Shown in pieces: positions 54,339 to 62,957 of a DNA stretch of 64,000 bases (positions are counted from its first letter, which is position 1; each line of letters opens with the position of its first letter). The stretch is from Leptolyngbyaceae cyanobacterium C42_A2020_001 (lineage in GTDB: Bacteria; Cyanobacteriota; Cyanobacteriia; Leptolyngbyales; Leptolyngbyaceae), in contig JACYLN010000036.1 in NCBI GenBank assembly GCA_015272515.1, positions 29,160 to 93,159 on the forward strand. The letters run 5' to 3'. The translations under genes and the position numbers were made by a program. The notes beneath the pieces were generated by a model, which was not told where the DNA came from, made no database searches, and saw only the letters and a program-made list of their open reading frames with translations.

Positions 54339-57014
54339 CTACTCAACTACCCCACTGACTGGAAAGCGATCAATCAGTTGAATGGCGCGAATGGCGTTGC
54401 GTTTCAGGTTGTCAGATAGGTGGGGAACGTGGGGTATTTGAGAGAGAAAATCGAGTGTCCTTCTCAGGATCCGAACAATGTCACCTTCATCCAGACTGGT
54501 GTTCTCACACAAAGTTACCCAATCACTCCCCAATCCCCATTGTTCCACTAATCCTACAAAGTCATATTCCAGCCAAATAGGTAAAACGACTTGATAGCGA
54601 CGTTGTAGTTTAAATAGACTATGGCGAATGCCCCGTAGACCTCCCAAAGCTTCTTCAACGGGGGATGGTAGGTCATAACGTGTCCAGCTATCGGGGCGAG
54701 AAACTTCAGTTACGAGGGCGGCGCAGGCGGCGGCGAAGTGATGCGGTTCTAAATCGTCGAATTCACCTGATGTCAAAGCTAAACCAAGCCAAAGCTCGTT
54801 GTCTCCTCGAATGGCTGCTGTAACTTGTCCTAATTCAGTAGGAACCAGTTCTTTGAGGCAACCAAAGCTCCGCAAAATATCAATCAGGTCGAGAAAGGCT
54901 TCCCAGTAGCGGTGAGATTGGCGATCGAGCTTTTCTCGCCGATCCTGGAGTTCAGTATGGATGGACTGAATTCGCTTTTGGCGCTTGAGGATAGTACCGC
55001 GATTGCCCCAGCGGTGCACTGGATGATTCTGAATTTGTGCTTCAACTTCCTGCATCCGTTGTTGTTGCGTGTGAACTTCGGGGGCTGATTCTGCCAGCGG
55101 AGACGGTGCAGGGATCCGTTGGGCGATCGCGCTAGTAGTCTCATTGCCTTTACGAGACTGTCCCGGCTTCAACGGCATTTCGGCAGGTGGGGTGAGATTA
55201 TCAACCGCCGCAATGCGTGGAATCTCCACTTGCAAATCCACTACATCGCTTACGGTGGCAACATACCAGCGATTGTCCTGACCTAGACAAACCAGATAAG
55301 GAAATTGTCCGGCTCCAGCCGTTTTGGTCACCAACACCGCAGAAATTGGTTCCGGCACCTGAACGTACTGCCCCTTGAGGCTCAAAATAGTTCCCGCGAC
55401 GGAAAACGCTAGGGACATTGCCATGTCTTGCATCCGCACGTCGTCAGCCTGGCTCTGCAAAATCTTGAGTAAGCGTCGTTCTTCCTTCAGTCGCTCCTGT
55501 AACTTTTCGTACTGTGCTAATAAGTCCCAGTCAACTGATTCGATCTGGGCTTGCAATTGGGCGAGTTCGGCTTCCAGGTGGGCGATCGCTTCTTGCTGGG
55601 GGCGCAAATACAACGTTGCCAGATATTGCCCAAAACTGCGCTCAATCAGTTCTTGGGCTTCCTCCAATGTGTGCGTTTGCAGTAGGTTTAGCACCATGCC
55701 GTAGCTCGGCGTAAACTGACTCACCAGCGGATCGGCTCCGGCTGTGGCTAAATAGGCTGCTTCTCGTGCTCCCTCAAACGGCGTTTGCACCGTTACCACA
55801 TGACCCAGCACATCCATACCCCGTCGTCCGGCTCGTCCAGCCATTTGCAGAAATTCTGAAGCATTCAGCAACCGATGTCCCAAATCCGTCCGCTTAGAAA
55901 GGCTGGAGATGACAGTGGTTCGAGCTGGCATATTAATTCCGGCTGCCAGCGTTTCAGTGGCAAATACCACTTTAATCAGCCCTTGCTGAAATAATTCTTC
56001 AACTAATCCTTTCCAGGCGGGTAATAAACCAGCGTGGTGAGCGGCAATTCCATGATACAGGGGTTCTACCTGCCCGGCTCGTGTGGCTTCAGGGTTGCGC
56101 TCCAAAAAGTCGTCAATCTGTTCTTTTAATTTTGCCGCTTCGCTCTGATTGACGAGAGACACATCTCCCACATTGGTCACTGCCTGATCACAACCCCGGC
56201 GACTAAAGATGAAGTAGATAGCGGGTAACATATCTCGCTGCTGAAGCTGGCTAAGAACATATGCCAGATTAGGACTTTCTTGCCGGGGAGATTTCTTACC
56301 TACCCTACCGCCTTGCCCGCCTTTGGGTTTTAGACGGGGATTTATTCGCTTTTGACCATCATCCAGCAGCGGGAACAAGCCTTTGGGCGTGCAGTAGTGG
56401 AATCTCAGAGGAACGGGGCGAAAGTCGGAATAGATAAGTTGGGTAGGTCCATGAACTTGATGAATCCAGTCGGTGAGTTGGTCGCTGTTATCGACCGTGG
56501 CTGAGAGGGCAACCAATTGAATTTCAGGTGGGCAGTAGATGATGGATTCTTCCCAGACTGTCCCTCGTTGGCGATCGTTCATATAGTGGCACTCATCCAG
56601 CACCACAGCTTCCACATCCACCATTGAGGTGCCAACTTCCCCAATGGGGGTGCCGTAGAGCATATTCCGAAAAATTTCCGTAGTCATAACCAGGATTGGT
56701 GCATCCCGGTTGATGGAAACGTCACCTGTTAATAGCCCAACCTGCTCTGAACCAAAAATCTCACGAAAATCGCGTAGTTTTTGGTTAGAAAGAGCTTTGA
56801 GGGGGGTTGTGTAGAAAACTCGGCGATCGCGTGCCAACGCTCGGTAAATTGCGTACTCCCCAATCAACGTTTTGCCGGAACCCGTTGGGGCACAAACCAC
56901 TACAGACTGACCGGCTTCTAGAGCGGCGATCGCCCGCTTTTGAAACTCGTCCAGTTGGAACGGAAATAGTTGATTCAGGTCAAGTCCGGATGCCGTAGGG
57001 GAAATCACACCCAA
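54339..57014 (-). CDS. Ski2/Mtr4-like DEAD/DEAH-box RNA helicase with DSHCT domain
   Basis: An 891-aa helicase. Walker A is CAPTGSGKT (about residues 41-49), the Walker B box is DECH (VVLDECHYMND), motif III SAT, motif VI QMAGRAGRRGMD. After the helicase core there is a long helical insertion and a C-terminal DSHCT domain (LRSFGCLKELVPTELGQVTA to the end). These helicases unwind RNA for exosome-type decay or processing. In cyanobacteria a role in rRNA maturation or decay is assumed. The start is the TTG at 57014. A GTG two codons later is an alternative. Confidence 0.92.
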   Translation of the reverse strand: MGVISPTASGLDLNQLFPFQLDEFQKRAIAALEAGQSVVVCAPTGSGKTLIGEYAIYRALARDRRVFYTTPLKALSNQKLRDFREIFGSEQVGLLTGDVSINRDAPILVMTTEIFRNMLYGTPIGEVGTSMVDVEAVVLDECHYMNDRQRGTVWEESIIYCPPEIQLVALSATVDNSDQLTDWIHQVHGPTQLIYSDFRPVPLRFHYCTPKGLFPLLDDGQKRINPRLKPKGGQGGRVGKKSPRQESPNLAYVLSQLQQRDMLPAIYFIFSRRGCDQAVTNVGDVSLVNQSEAAKLKEQIDDFLERNPEATRAGQVEPLYHGIAAHHAGLLPAWKGLVEELFQQGLIKVVFATETLAAGINMPARTTVISSLSKRTDLGHRLLNASEFLQMAGRAGRRGMDVLGHVVTVQTPFEGAREAAYLATAGADPLVSQFTPSYGMVLNLLQTHTLEEAQELIERSFGQYLATLYLRPQQEAIAHLEAELAQLQAQIESVDWDLLAQYEKLQERLKEERRLLKILQSQADDVRMQDMAMSLAFSVAGTILSLKGQYVQVPEPISAVLVTKTAGAGQFPYLVCLGQDNRWYVATVSDVVDLQVEIPRIAAVDNLTPPAEMPLKPGQSRKGNETTSAIAQRIPAPSPLAESAPEVHTQQQRMQEVEAQIQNHPVHRWGNRGTILKRQKRIQSIHTELQDRREKLDRQSHRYWEAFLDLIDILRSFGCLKELVPTELGQVTAAIRGDNELWLGLALTSGEFDDLEPHHFAAACAALVTEVSRPDSWTRYDLPSPVEEALGGLRGIRHSLFKLQRRYQVVLPIWLEYDFVGLVEQWGLGSDWVTLCENTSLDEGDIVRILRRTLDFLSQIPHVPHLSDNLKRNAIRAIQLIDRFPVSGVVE

Positions 57015-57321
57015 TTACTCTTAACTCCAAGCACATCTACGAGGCACGATGTTGCCATAGCTCTCGCCTTTCAATCTTAAACTGCATATTCCAAACCATT
57101 ACGCTTTTGCAACCTCCTTTTGGAAAGATAGTCGTTCAAAAATTCGTGAGTTATAGTGACAAAGAAGTCTGTCGTTCTCAAGCGTTGAATCTTTTAACTC
57201 AATGGTTGTTGAAATGGCAGTTTGATAACCCAGGCTAAGGATATCCTTACCTTTGGTCCTACTTTGTAAATCTCGTTAACGGCTTTGCTGTTGACGTTGT
57301 GGGTTAGCCTAATTCAGTGCT
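57015..57321. other. Promoter region between the helicase and the riboswitch
   Basis: About 310 bases between two divergent genes. No open frame is convincing. The promoters of the helicase (minus) and of the riboswitch transcript (plus) must lie here, but I could not single out a -35/-10 pair with confidence. Confidence 0.4.
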
Positions 57322-57457
57322 AGTCAGTCCGGTTCACCGGATTAGCTTGGAGCGGAGGAACCAGTTCATTCGGGGCGAATTTCAGAAGTGATATTCTGAA
57401 AAAGACACCTTCCAGTCTTAGCCCGTCAGCTAACTCCGTCGGCAATGGAAGGAGTGC
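57322..57457 (+). promoter_or_regulatory. c-di-AMP (ydaO/yuaA-type) riboswitch aptamer
   Basis: The conserved blocks of the ydaO class occur in order: GCGGAGGAACCAG (57352-57364), CGGGGCGAAT (57371-57380), a variable stem, and GCCCGTCAGCTAACTCCGTC then GGC (57421-57443). The last block is the highly diagnostic GUCAGCUAAC element. The boundaries are approximate. The RNA lies in the leader of a universal-stress-type gene and a cation/proton antiporter. Both are fitting targets, since c-di-AMP controls potassium and osmotic balance. ydaO elements usually turn expression off when ligand is bound. Confidence 0.85.
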
Positions 57458-57459
57458 CC

Positions 57460-57513
57460 GTGGCTGAGGCTTTTCAGCAGCGGTCATTGGAGTCTCCTGG
57501 TAGCGCTTGGTAA
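57460..57513 (+). CDS. Possible short leader peptide after the riboswitch
   Basis: GTG at 57460 opens a 17-codon frame (MAEAFQQRSLESPGSAW). AAGGAG (57449-57454), the 3' flank of the aptamer, stands five bases before the GTG. The frame stops 75 bases before the stress-protein gene. It may be a regulatory uORF or a chance frame. Confidence 0.3.
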   Translation: MAEAFQQRSLESPGSAW

Positions 57514-57552
57514 AGGCTTTCGCAGTCTTAGGAGCGTCTACTACCTGACCCA

Positions 57553-57579
57553 CCTCTCGTACACTTAACTCGTGAGAGG
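57553..57579 (+). promoter_or_regulatory. Hairpin sequestering the ribosome binding site
   Basis: CCTCTC (57553-57558) can pair with GAGAGG (57574-57579), which is itself the ribosome binding site eight bases before the GTG at 57588. This could act as the expression platform of the riboswitch. I see no T-rich terminator between the aptamer and the gene, so control at translation is the better guess. Confidence 0.5.
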
Positions 57580-57587
57580 AAAACACC

Positions 57588-58313
57588 GTGGAAATATTAC
57601 CAATGCTTGCGCGGCTTGAGCATGCGCTTGACTGTCATGGTCTGGCAAAACAGATGGTGCTTCAACCAAAGACTCCATCTTTATTGCCCCCCCCAACGCA
57701 GGAGATTAATCTCGTTGTTGGCTATAACGGTTCTGTATATAGCCAAACTGCCCTGGATCTAACCCTGTGGATTGCTCACCAAACTCGACTGGTGACCCGG
57801 AAAGCGGTAACTGTACAAGTTGTCTATGTGGTGGAGCTGGAAAGAGCACCCGTTACTGTTCCAGACAATTTATCAGAACTAAGCTTCTGCCCAATAGACG
57901 TTTATCCTGACTTATCCAGGATTCAGGTCGCCGCGGACGATCGCAGCCCCTTTGCTGAAAATTCAACCCACAGCGAACTAGTTCATCAAGCTAGTTTGAC
58001 TGCAATCTGCGATCGTGCTGTTAGATCAGATTTGCAACGAGAACAATCCTCAGATTGGCAAATTCAGCAGTTTGAAAAAGCCGATCGCATTCTTTGGCAA
58101 GCTCGAAACTTGGCAAATGAGTGGCGTGGTTCCCTAGAAACCCATCTACGATTTGGCTGTGTTGCTGAAGAATTGCGAACAGTTGCTCAACAGGTTTCAA
58201 CTACTGCTTTATTTCTCGGATGCTCTTCGGTACAACATCCAATTGTTCAAGGTTTGGGGCAAGAGTTGCTATTTCCTGTATTAGGAATTCCGTCAAAGTT
58301 GTCGCCTCGATAA
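57588..58313 (+). CDS. Universal stress protein-like protein
   Basis: A 241-aa protein with a UspA-like alpha/beta fold: first strand INLVVGYNGSVYSQTALDLT, second VTVQVVYVVEL, a long polar middle insertion (about 95-165), and the C-terminal part (LRFGCVAEELRTVAQQVSTT; LFLGCSSVQHPIVQGLG). The nucleotide-binding G-2x-G-9x-G(S/T) motif is not intact in the end region, so ATP binding is doubtful. The GTG start has GAGAGG eight bases upstream. It sits directly under the c-di-AMP riboswitch and before the antiporter. Confidence 0.8.
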   Translation: MEILPMLARLEHALDCHGLAKQMVLQPKTPSLLPPPTQEINLVVGYNGSVYSQTALDLTLWIAHQTRLVTRKAVTVQVVYVVELERAPVTVPDNLSELSFCPIDVYPDLSRIQVAADDRSPFAENSTHSELVHQASLTAICDRAVRSDLQREQSSDWQIQQFEKADRILWQARNLANEWRGSLETHLRFGCVAEELRTVAQQVSTTALFLGCSSVQHPIVQGLGQELLFPVLGIPSKLSPR

Positions 58314-58342
58314 AACGCTCATTGTTCACCAAATCTGCTCTC

Positions 58343-58364
58343 AACGCCCTCAGGGCGTTTTTTT
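58343..58364 (+). terminator. Intrinsic terminator after the stress-protein gene
   Basis: AACGCCC (58343-58349) and GGGCGTT (58353-58359) form a 7-bp stem with a 3-base loop followed by further T bases. It is 30 bases after the stop codon. It would end the riboswitch transcript before the antiporter unless there is read-through. Confidence 0.9.
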
Positions 58365-58486
58365 GTAACGAGAAGCGCCATTTATAGCCGTTGCCAGGTG
58401 TAACGTGATAGAGGCGAGCCAGAACGCCTGCCCAGACCTAGTCTGCCAGCGTTTTCTCCTGTCTTAAGCGTTCTAACCAAAGCTAT

Positions 58487-58566
58487 ACCTCTAGCATTCA
58501 CCGTTTAATGCTAGAGGTGTTTTCTAAATGCTAAAGGTGTTTTCTAAATGCTAGAGGTGTTTTCAA
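58487..58566 (+). repeat. Hairpin with a triplicated 3' arm
   Basis: ACCTCTAGCATT (58487-58498) pairs perfectly with AATGCTAGAGGT (58507-58518) across an 8-base loop. That 3' arm with its tail is the first of three 20-base tandem copies (58507-58526, 58527-58546, 58547-58566). The middle copy has one change (CTAAAGG for CTAGAGG). Each copy carries GGTGTTTTC after the arm, so the 5' arm could pair with any of the three. Confidence 0.8.
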
Positions 58567-58575
58567 AAATTCCCT

Positions 58576-58624
58576 GGTAAACTCTCCAGTCTTTCAGAAA
58601 ACTCGGTATTCTGGAGTTTATACC
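58576..58624 (+). promoter_or_regulatory. Imperfect hairpin in the antiporter leader
   Basis: GGTAAACTCTCCAG (58576-58589) and CTGGAGTTTATACC (58611-58624) pair with small bulges across a 21-base loop, 32 bases before the antiporter GTG. There is no T-run directly after it. The function is unknown. With the terminator and the triplicated hairpin, it makes the whole 340-base spacer highly structured. Confidence 0.4.
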
Positions 58625-58655
58625 TCGTAATATTTTTTCTCATATTTTCAAAATT

Positions 58656-60971
58656 GTGCAAGAAGACTTCCGTTTAATTCTCGATCTGGTCACGGTTTTA
58701 GGAGCAGCGGCAGTAGGGGGTTTGCTAGCAGCATTACTACGCCAACCGATTCTGCTGGGCTATTTGATTGCTGGTATGGTTGTTGGTCCTACAGGATTAG
58801 GGCTGATTAAAGAGTTAATTCAAGTAGAAACTTTGGCACAGTTTGGCGTTGCGTTTTTGCTGTTTGCGCTGGGAGTTGAGTTTTCTTTCTCTGAGTTAAA
58901 TAAAGTCAAAGGAATTAGCTTAGGTGGTGGTGGGCTGCAAATTGCCCTGACGATCTTGGTGACATCTTTGATCTCCGTGGGTATGGGTTGGGTTACATCA
59001 CCCGCGCAAGGAGTGTTTTTGGGCGCAATTTTGTCGCTTTCTTCTACGGCGGTTGTTTTGAAGTGCCTAATGGAGCGCAATGAAACAGCGACTCCCCACG
59101 GACAGGTATTGTTAGGAATTCTTGTAGTGCAGGATTTGGCACTGGGTTTGATGTTGGCAGTGCTGCCTGCGTTGGATAAGCCAGTCGAGGAAATTGGTTT
59201 GGCAGTGGGATGGGCGCTGATTCAAACTGGATTGTTTGCGTTGGGCGCGATCGCGGCTGGAATTTGGGTAATTCCCCGTTTGTTACGAGTGATTGCTCGT
59301 ACAGAGAGCCGCGAGTTGTTTTTGCTATGTGTGGTTGCGCTGGGTTTGGCGATCGCGCTTCTGACTGAACACCTGGGACTCTCAATTGAGATGGGAGCCT
59401 TTGTTGCGGGTCTGATGATCTCTGAAGTCGAATACTCCGACCAAACGCTGACTTATGTAGAACCCTTAAGAGACATTTTTGCATCGCTGTTTTTTGCAGC
59501 GATCGGCATGTTGATCGACCCGGTGTTTCTTTGGAATAATCTGGAACTCATTCTTGGGCTGGTTGCTTTGGCGTTTATTGGCAAATTTTTGATCGTAACG
59601 CCGATCGTGAGGTTGTTTGGTTATCCCCTGAAGACAGCACTGATTGCTGGTTTGGGGTTAGCCCAGATTGGAGAATTCTCGTTTGTTCTGGCAAGCGAAG
59701 GACAGGCGCTGGGGTTGGTCTCTCGCCGAGTTTATCTACTGATTTTGGGAACTACGGCAGTAACGCTTGTGCTTACCCCGTTTGTGCTACGCCTGGTTCC
59801 CCAGTTATTTGCATGGGCAGAGTCAATTCCCTGGTTGAAATCTTTATTGGAAGGGAGCGATTTGCCGCTAGAAGTATCTGAGAATGCAGGATTAAATCAG
59901 CACGTGGTTGTGTGTGGCTACGGGCGAGTTGGTCACAATATTGTTCGGTTGCTGCGGGATCACAACTACCCTGTTTTGGTGATTGATCAGTCTGAACGAT
60001 GCATTCAGGAACTGCGGGATGCTCAAATCCCTTATATCTATGGAAATGCTGCCAGTCTTCATGTGTTAGATAAGGCCGGTGTGAATATGGCAAAGGGAAT
60101 TGCGATCGCCCTTCCCGACCCTATGAGCACGCGCTTGTGTGTAAAGCGAGCTTTAGAATTAGCTCCAGATTTGGATATTGTCGTGCGGGCAAACCAAGAT
60201 AAGGACATTGAACTGCTTTACCAACTGGGAGCTAGGGAGGTGGTTCAACCTGAATTTGAGGCAAGTCTGGAATTGTCAGCTCACCTGCTCACAGGGTTGG
60301 GGCTACCTTTGCCAGTAATTCAGCGAGAGGTTCAACAAATTCGGAGTGCTCGCTATCAAGAATTTCGCACTGAGCGTCCCTCCTACCAGGTGTCTAGAGA
60401 ACTTAAAGAAGCCGCGCAAGACATTGGTAACCGTTGGTATCCTTTGCCGCAAGATTCACCATTGATTGGTATGAGTTTGGAAGAAACGAATCTGCGGCGT
60501 TTGACGGGAGTTAGCTTGATGGCAATCCAACGGGCGGCAGGAGAGGAAATGGACTACCCCGACACGAAAACATTGCTTCAAGAAGGAGATCGCCTCTTAA
60601 TTGTGGGACAACCTGAGGAACTCGCCGCGTTTGATGAGCTAGCAAAGGGGAAAGCAGCCGTGCCAACCGAGAATGCATCTTGTCAGTGGCTATTAGTACC
60701 TGAAAATAGCCCAGTTGTTGGTAAAACCCTGGCTGAACTCCACATTCGTCGCCAGTTTGGTGTTTTAGTCCAAGCAATTCGGCGTGAAGGGAAATTTATC
60801 GGCTTCCCCGATGGCAAAAGCGATCTTCAGTCTGGCGATCGCCTATTACTGTGCGGCAATCTTTATTCTCTCAACCAGGCAAGCTGTTGGATTGCTCCAA
60901 CTCAGAAGGTTACACCAACCGTCTCTATCCCAGTTGCGAACGTTGCTATTAGCGAATCTCTACCCGACTAA
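58656..60971 (+). CDS. CPA2-family monovalent cation/proton antiporter with TrkA-N and two TrkA-C domains
   Basis: A 771-aa KefB-like protein. The membrane part (about 1-385) has twelve or so hydrophobic segments and the CPA2 features VQD (158-160) and the AGLGLAQIGEFSFVLA segment. A TrkA-N (RCK-N) domain follows at about 415-530 with the nucleotide motif VVCGYGRVGHNIVRLL, then two TrkA-C (RCK-C) domains (about 575-650 and 660-740). It should exchange K+ or Na+ for protons. RCK-C domains of several transporters bind c-di-AMP. The GTG start at 58656 has no clear ribosome binding site. Confidence 0.92.
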   Translation: MQEDFRLILDLVTVLGAAAVGGLLAALLRQPILLGYLIAGMVVGPTGLGLIKELIQVETLAQFGVAFLLFALGVEFSFSELNKVKGISLGGGGLQIALTILVTSLISVGMGWVTSPAQGVFLGAILSLSSTAVVLKCLMERNETATPHGQVLLGILVVQDLALGLMLAVLPALDKPVEEIGLAVGWALIQTGLFALGAIAAGIWVIPRLLRVIARTESRELFLLCVVALGLAIALLTEHLGLSIEMGAFVAGLMISEVEYSDQTLTYVEPLRDIFASLFFAAIGMLIDPVFLWNNLELILGLVALAFIGKFLIVTPIVRLFGYPLKTALIAGLGLAQIGEFSFVLASEGQALGLVSRRVYLLILGTTAVTLVLTPFVLRLVPQLFAWAESIPWLKSLLEGSDLPLEVSENAGLNQHVVVCGYGRVGHNIVRLLRDHNYPVLVIDQSERCIQELRDAQIPYIYGNAASLHVLDKAGVNMAKGIAIALPDPMSTRLCVKRALELAPDLDIVVRANQDKDIELLYQLGAREVVQPEFEASLELSAHLLTGLGLPLPVIQREVQQIRSARYQEFRTERPSYQVSRELKEAAQDIGNRWYPLPQDSPLIGMSLEETNLRRLTGVSLMAIQRAAGEEMDYPDTKTLLQEGDRLLIVGQPEELAAFDELAKGKAAVPTENASCQWLLVPENSPVVGKTLAELHIRRQFGVLVQAIRREGKFIGFPDGKSDLQSGDRLLLCGNLYSLNQASCWIAPTQKVTPTVSIPVANVAISESLPD

Positions 60972-61003
60972 TCATCAGGCAAATCCATGGGTTTTAATCT
61001 TCC

Positions 61004-61219
61004 CTAGAGTCGAGGTTTCAAGTACACAATCGCTTGCCGCCACACAATAGTGTCCTGATCGTATTGATCAGTCAGGGAGATACAATGAGAATCTTGCCAC
61101 CGAATCTTCCCAGCTAGAAGATCGCCCGTTACAAGCTTTAACTCTACTTCCTTCGCATCTCGAATCAGATTTTGTACCTGCCGTACACTTGGAAGTCCAG
61201 TTTCTAATTCTGCTGTCAT
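61004..61219 (-). CDS. hfq: Cyanobacterial Hfq-like RNA-binding protein
   Basis: A 71-aa Sm-like protein: [40 protein letters not shown], and the Sm2-like end [16 protein letters not shown]. Cyanobacterial Hfq is divergent and its RNA-binding face is altered. In Synechocystis it binds the pilus base protein PilB1 and affects motility. It is divergent from dapF, the usual cyanobacterial neighbour. GGGGG precedes the ATG at 61219. Confidence 0.88.
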   Translation of the reverse strand: MTAELETGLPSVRQVQNLIRDAKEVELKLVTGDLLAGKIRWQDSHCISLTDQYDQDTIVWRQAIVYLKPRL

Positions 61220-61319
61220 CGCTTTGCCCCCTTACAAAACTAAAATAACCCTACGTTTTGTTTTCCCTCTACACCTTACTCCAACGTTTCTCGCTTGTAG
61301 CAAATTGCAGGACAACATA

Positions 61320-62162
61320 ATGGAAATTGGTTTCACTAAATATCATGGGTTAGGCAATGACTTTATTTTGGTTGATAATCGCTTGTCAACAGAGCCAGAG
61401 TTGACTCCAGAGCAAGCCATCAAACTTTGCGATCGCCACTTTGGAGTGGGCGCAGATGGTGTCATCTTTGCATTACCAGGTCAAGATGACACCGATTACA
61501 CCATGCGAATCTTCAACAGCGATGGGTCAGAACCCGAAATGTGTGGCAATGGGATTCGGTGCCTTGCTCGCTTCATCGCAGATTTAGAAAATACAACGCA
61601 ACCAGGTTCTTATCGCATTCATACCCTTGCTGGCATTATGACTCCTCAACTGGAACCGTCCGGCATGGTCACTGTAGATATGGGAGAACCTCGGCTACTA
61701 GCAGCAGAAATTCCCACCACATTGGGGCAGCCTGATTGTAAGGTTATCAGCCATCCCTTAGAAATTGCTGACATAACCTGGAAAGTAACCTGTGTGAGCA
61801 TGGGGAATCCCCACTGCATTACATTTGTAGAAGATGTTGCCACAATTCCTTTGGAAGTTTTGGGTCCTCAATTTGAAACCCACCCATCTTTTCCTAAAAA
61901 GATCAACACAGAGTTTATTCAAGTTGTGCGTCCCGACTACCTCAAAATGCGAGTGTGGGAGCGCGGAGCAGGAATTACACTCGCCTGCGGTACTGGAGCC
62001 TGTGCATCTCTGGTTGCTGCTGTGTTAAATGGACACAGCGATCGCCGTGTCACAATTGAGCTTCCTGGTGGTTGTTTACAAATTGAATGGGCTGCCTCCA
62101 ACAATCACCTTTACATGACAGGACCAGCAGAAAAAGTATTTGACGGCAAGGTTAAAGTTTAA
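61320..62162 (+). CDS. dapF: Diaminopimelate epimerase
   Basis: It interconverts LL- and meso-diaminopimelate for peptidoglycan and lysine. The two catalytic cysteines are in [11 protein letters not shown] (C75) and [12 protein letters not shown] choose the ATG at 61320 ([20 protein letters not shown]), 280 aa, the family start. The frame can extend to 61224 with 32 unrelated residues. Confidence 0.97.
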   Translation: MEIGFTKYHGLGNDFILVDNRLSTEPELTPEQAIKLCDRHFGVGADGVIFALPGQDDTDYTMRIFNSDGSEPEMCGNGIRCLARFIADLENTTQPGSYRIHTLAGIMTPQLEPSGMVTVDMGEPRLLAAEIPTTLGQPDCKVISHPLEIADITWKVTCVSMGNPHCITFVEDVATIPLEVLGPQFETHPSFPKKINTEFIQVVRPDYLKMRVWERGAGITLACGTGACASLVAAVLNGHSDRRVTIELPGGCLQIEWAASNNHLYMTGPAEKVFDGKVKV

Positions 62163-62302
62163 ACTCAGACAGAACGTAAAGCAAAATTAAACCAAAAGTT
62201 CGGTACAGAAAAGGCAATATTTTTGTCATAACCTGTGAGTCGATGTTTTTCTACGGGAAATCTAAAGCGTAGTGAGATTTTCGTCAAAGCAGGGTGTGTT
62301 TT

Positions 62303-62863
62303 ATGAATACGAGCGCTGATCATCGCTTGATTTTGATGAAGCGGTCAAACAGTCCTTCATCCTCAGGTTTCACGCTACTTGAAATGATTGCGGTTTTGCT
62401 GATCATCGGAGTTTTATGTGCGATCGCTGCACCTAGCTGGCTTCATCTAATAGATACCTCACGTCTTAACAACGCCCAAGATGAGGTACTACAAGCATTA
62501 AAAACAGCGCAACATCGAGCCAGACTCAACAAAGTAACTTGGGAATTTGGCATTCGAGAATTAACAGACGGATCAGTTCAATGGGCAATTTACTCTGAAT
62601 CAACTGATTCCAGTAGCGCTGCTTGGAACAACCTAGATCCAGTTATAAAGCTGGACTCAGAAACAACGCTTAGAAATGTGAATGGTGTTCACAGAATTCA
62701 ATTCAATCACCTCGGTGCCGTGAATGGGCAACTTGGTCGAGTCACTCTATCTTCCAAAAACAGCAATAACATAAAACGTTGTGTTATTGTTTCCACTCTT
62801 CTGGGTGCTCTTCGTAAAGGTTATAACCAAACACGACCCAGCAATGGAAGAGTTTGTTACTGA
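62303..62863 (+). CDS. Type IV pilin-like protein with prepilin signal
   Basis: A 186-aa protein with a prepilin leader and methylation site (SSSGFTLLEMIAVLLIIGVL), cleaved between G and F, followed by a hydrophobic helix and a globular C-terminus of GspH/FimT type (EVLQALKTAQHRARLNKVTW). It is a pilus or pseudopilus minor subunit. I choose the ATG at 62303. A GTG at 62294 is also possible. A divergent Hfq is nearby, but no direct link is shown. Confidence 0.88.
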   Translation: MNTSADHRLILMKRSNSPSSSGFTLLEMIAVLLIIGVLCAIAAPSWLHLIDTSRLNNAQDEVLQALKTAQHRARLNKVTWEFGIRELTDGSVQWAIYSESTDSSSAAWNNLDPVIKLDSETTLRNVNGVHRIQFNHLGAVNGQLGRVTLSSKNSNNIKRCVIVSTLLGALRKGYNQTRPSNGRVCY

Positions 62864-62882
62864 GAAATGAGAAAGCTTTGTA

Positions 62883-62920
62883 GCTGGAGTAACTCAGTTA
62901 AATCATTGAGCTACTCCAGC
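62883..62920. terminator. Hairpin between convergent pilin and glyQ genes
   Basis: GCTGGAGTAACTCA (62883-62896) and TGAGCTACTCCAGC (62907-62920) pair over 14 bases with one mismatch and a 10-base loop. There is no T-run on either side. Its position between convergent stops suggests a bidirectional terminator. Confidence 0.5.
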
Positions 62921-62957
62921 CAAACCAGCTATTGATGAATTCATCTAAACTTGATTC

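Noticed and set aside
57320..57586. Minus-strand 88-aa frame upstream of the stress-protein gene
   Set aside because: It lies exactly over the riboswitch and its expression region on the other strand and has no ribosome binding site or familiar motif.
58507..58566. Three 20-base repeats as a possible CRISPR fragment
   Set aside because: The units are directly adjacent with no spacers and are explained as copies of a hairpin arm.
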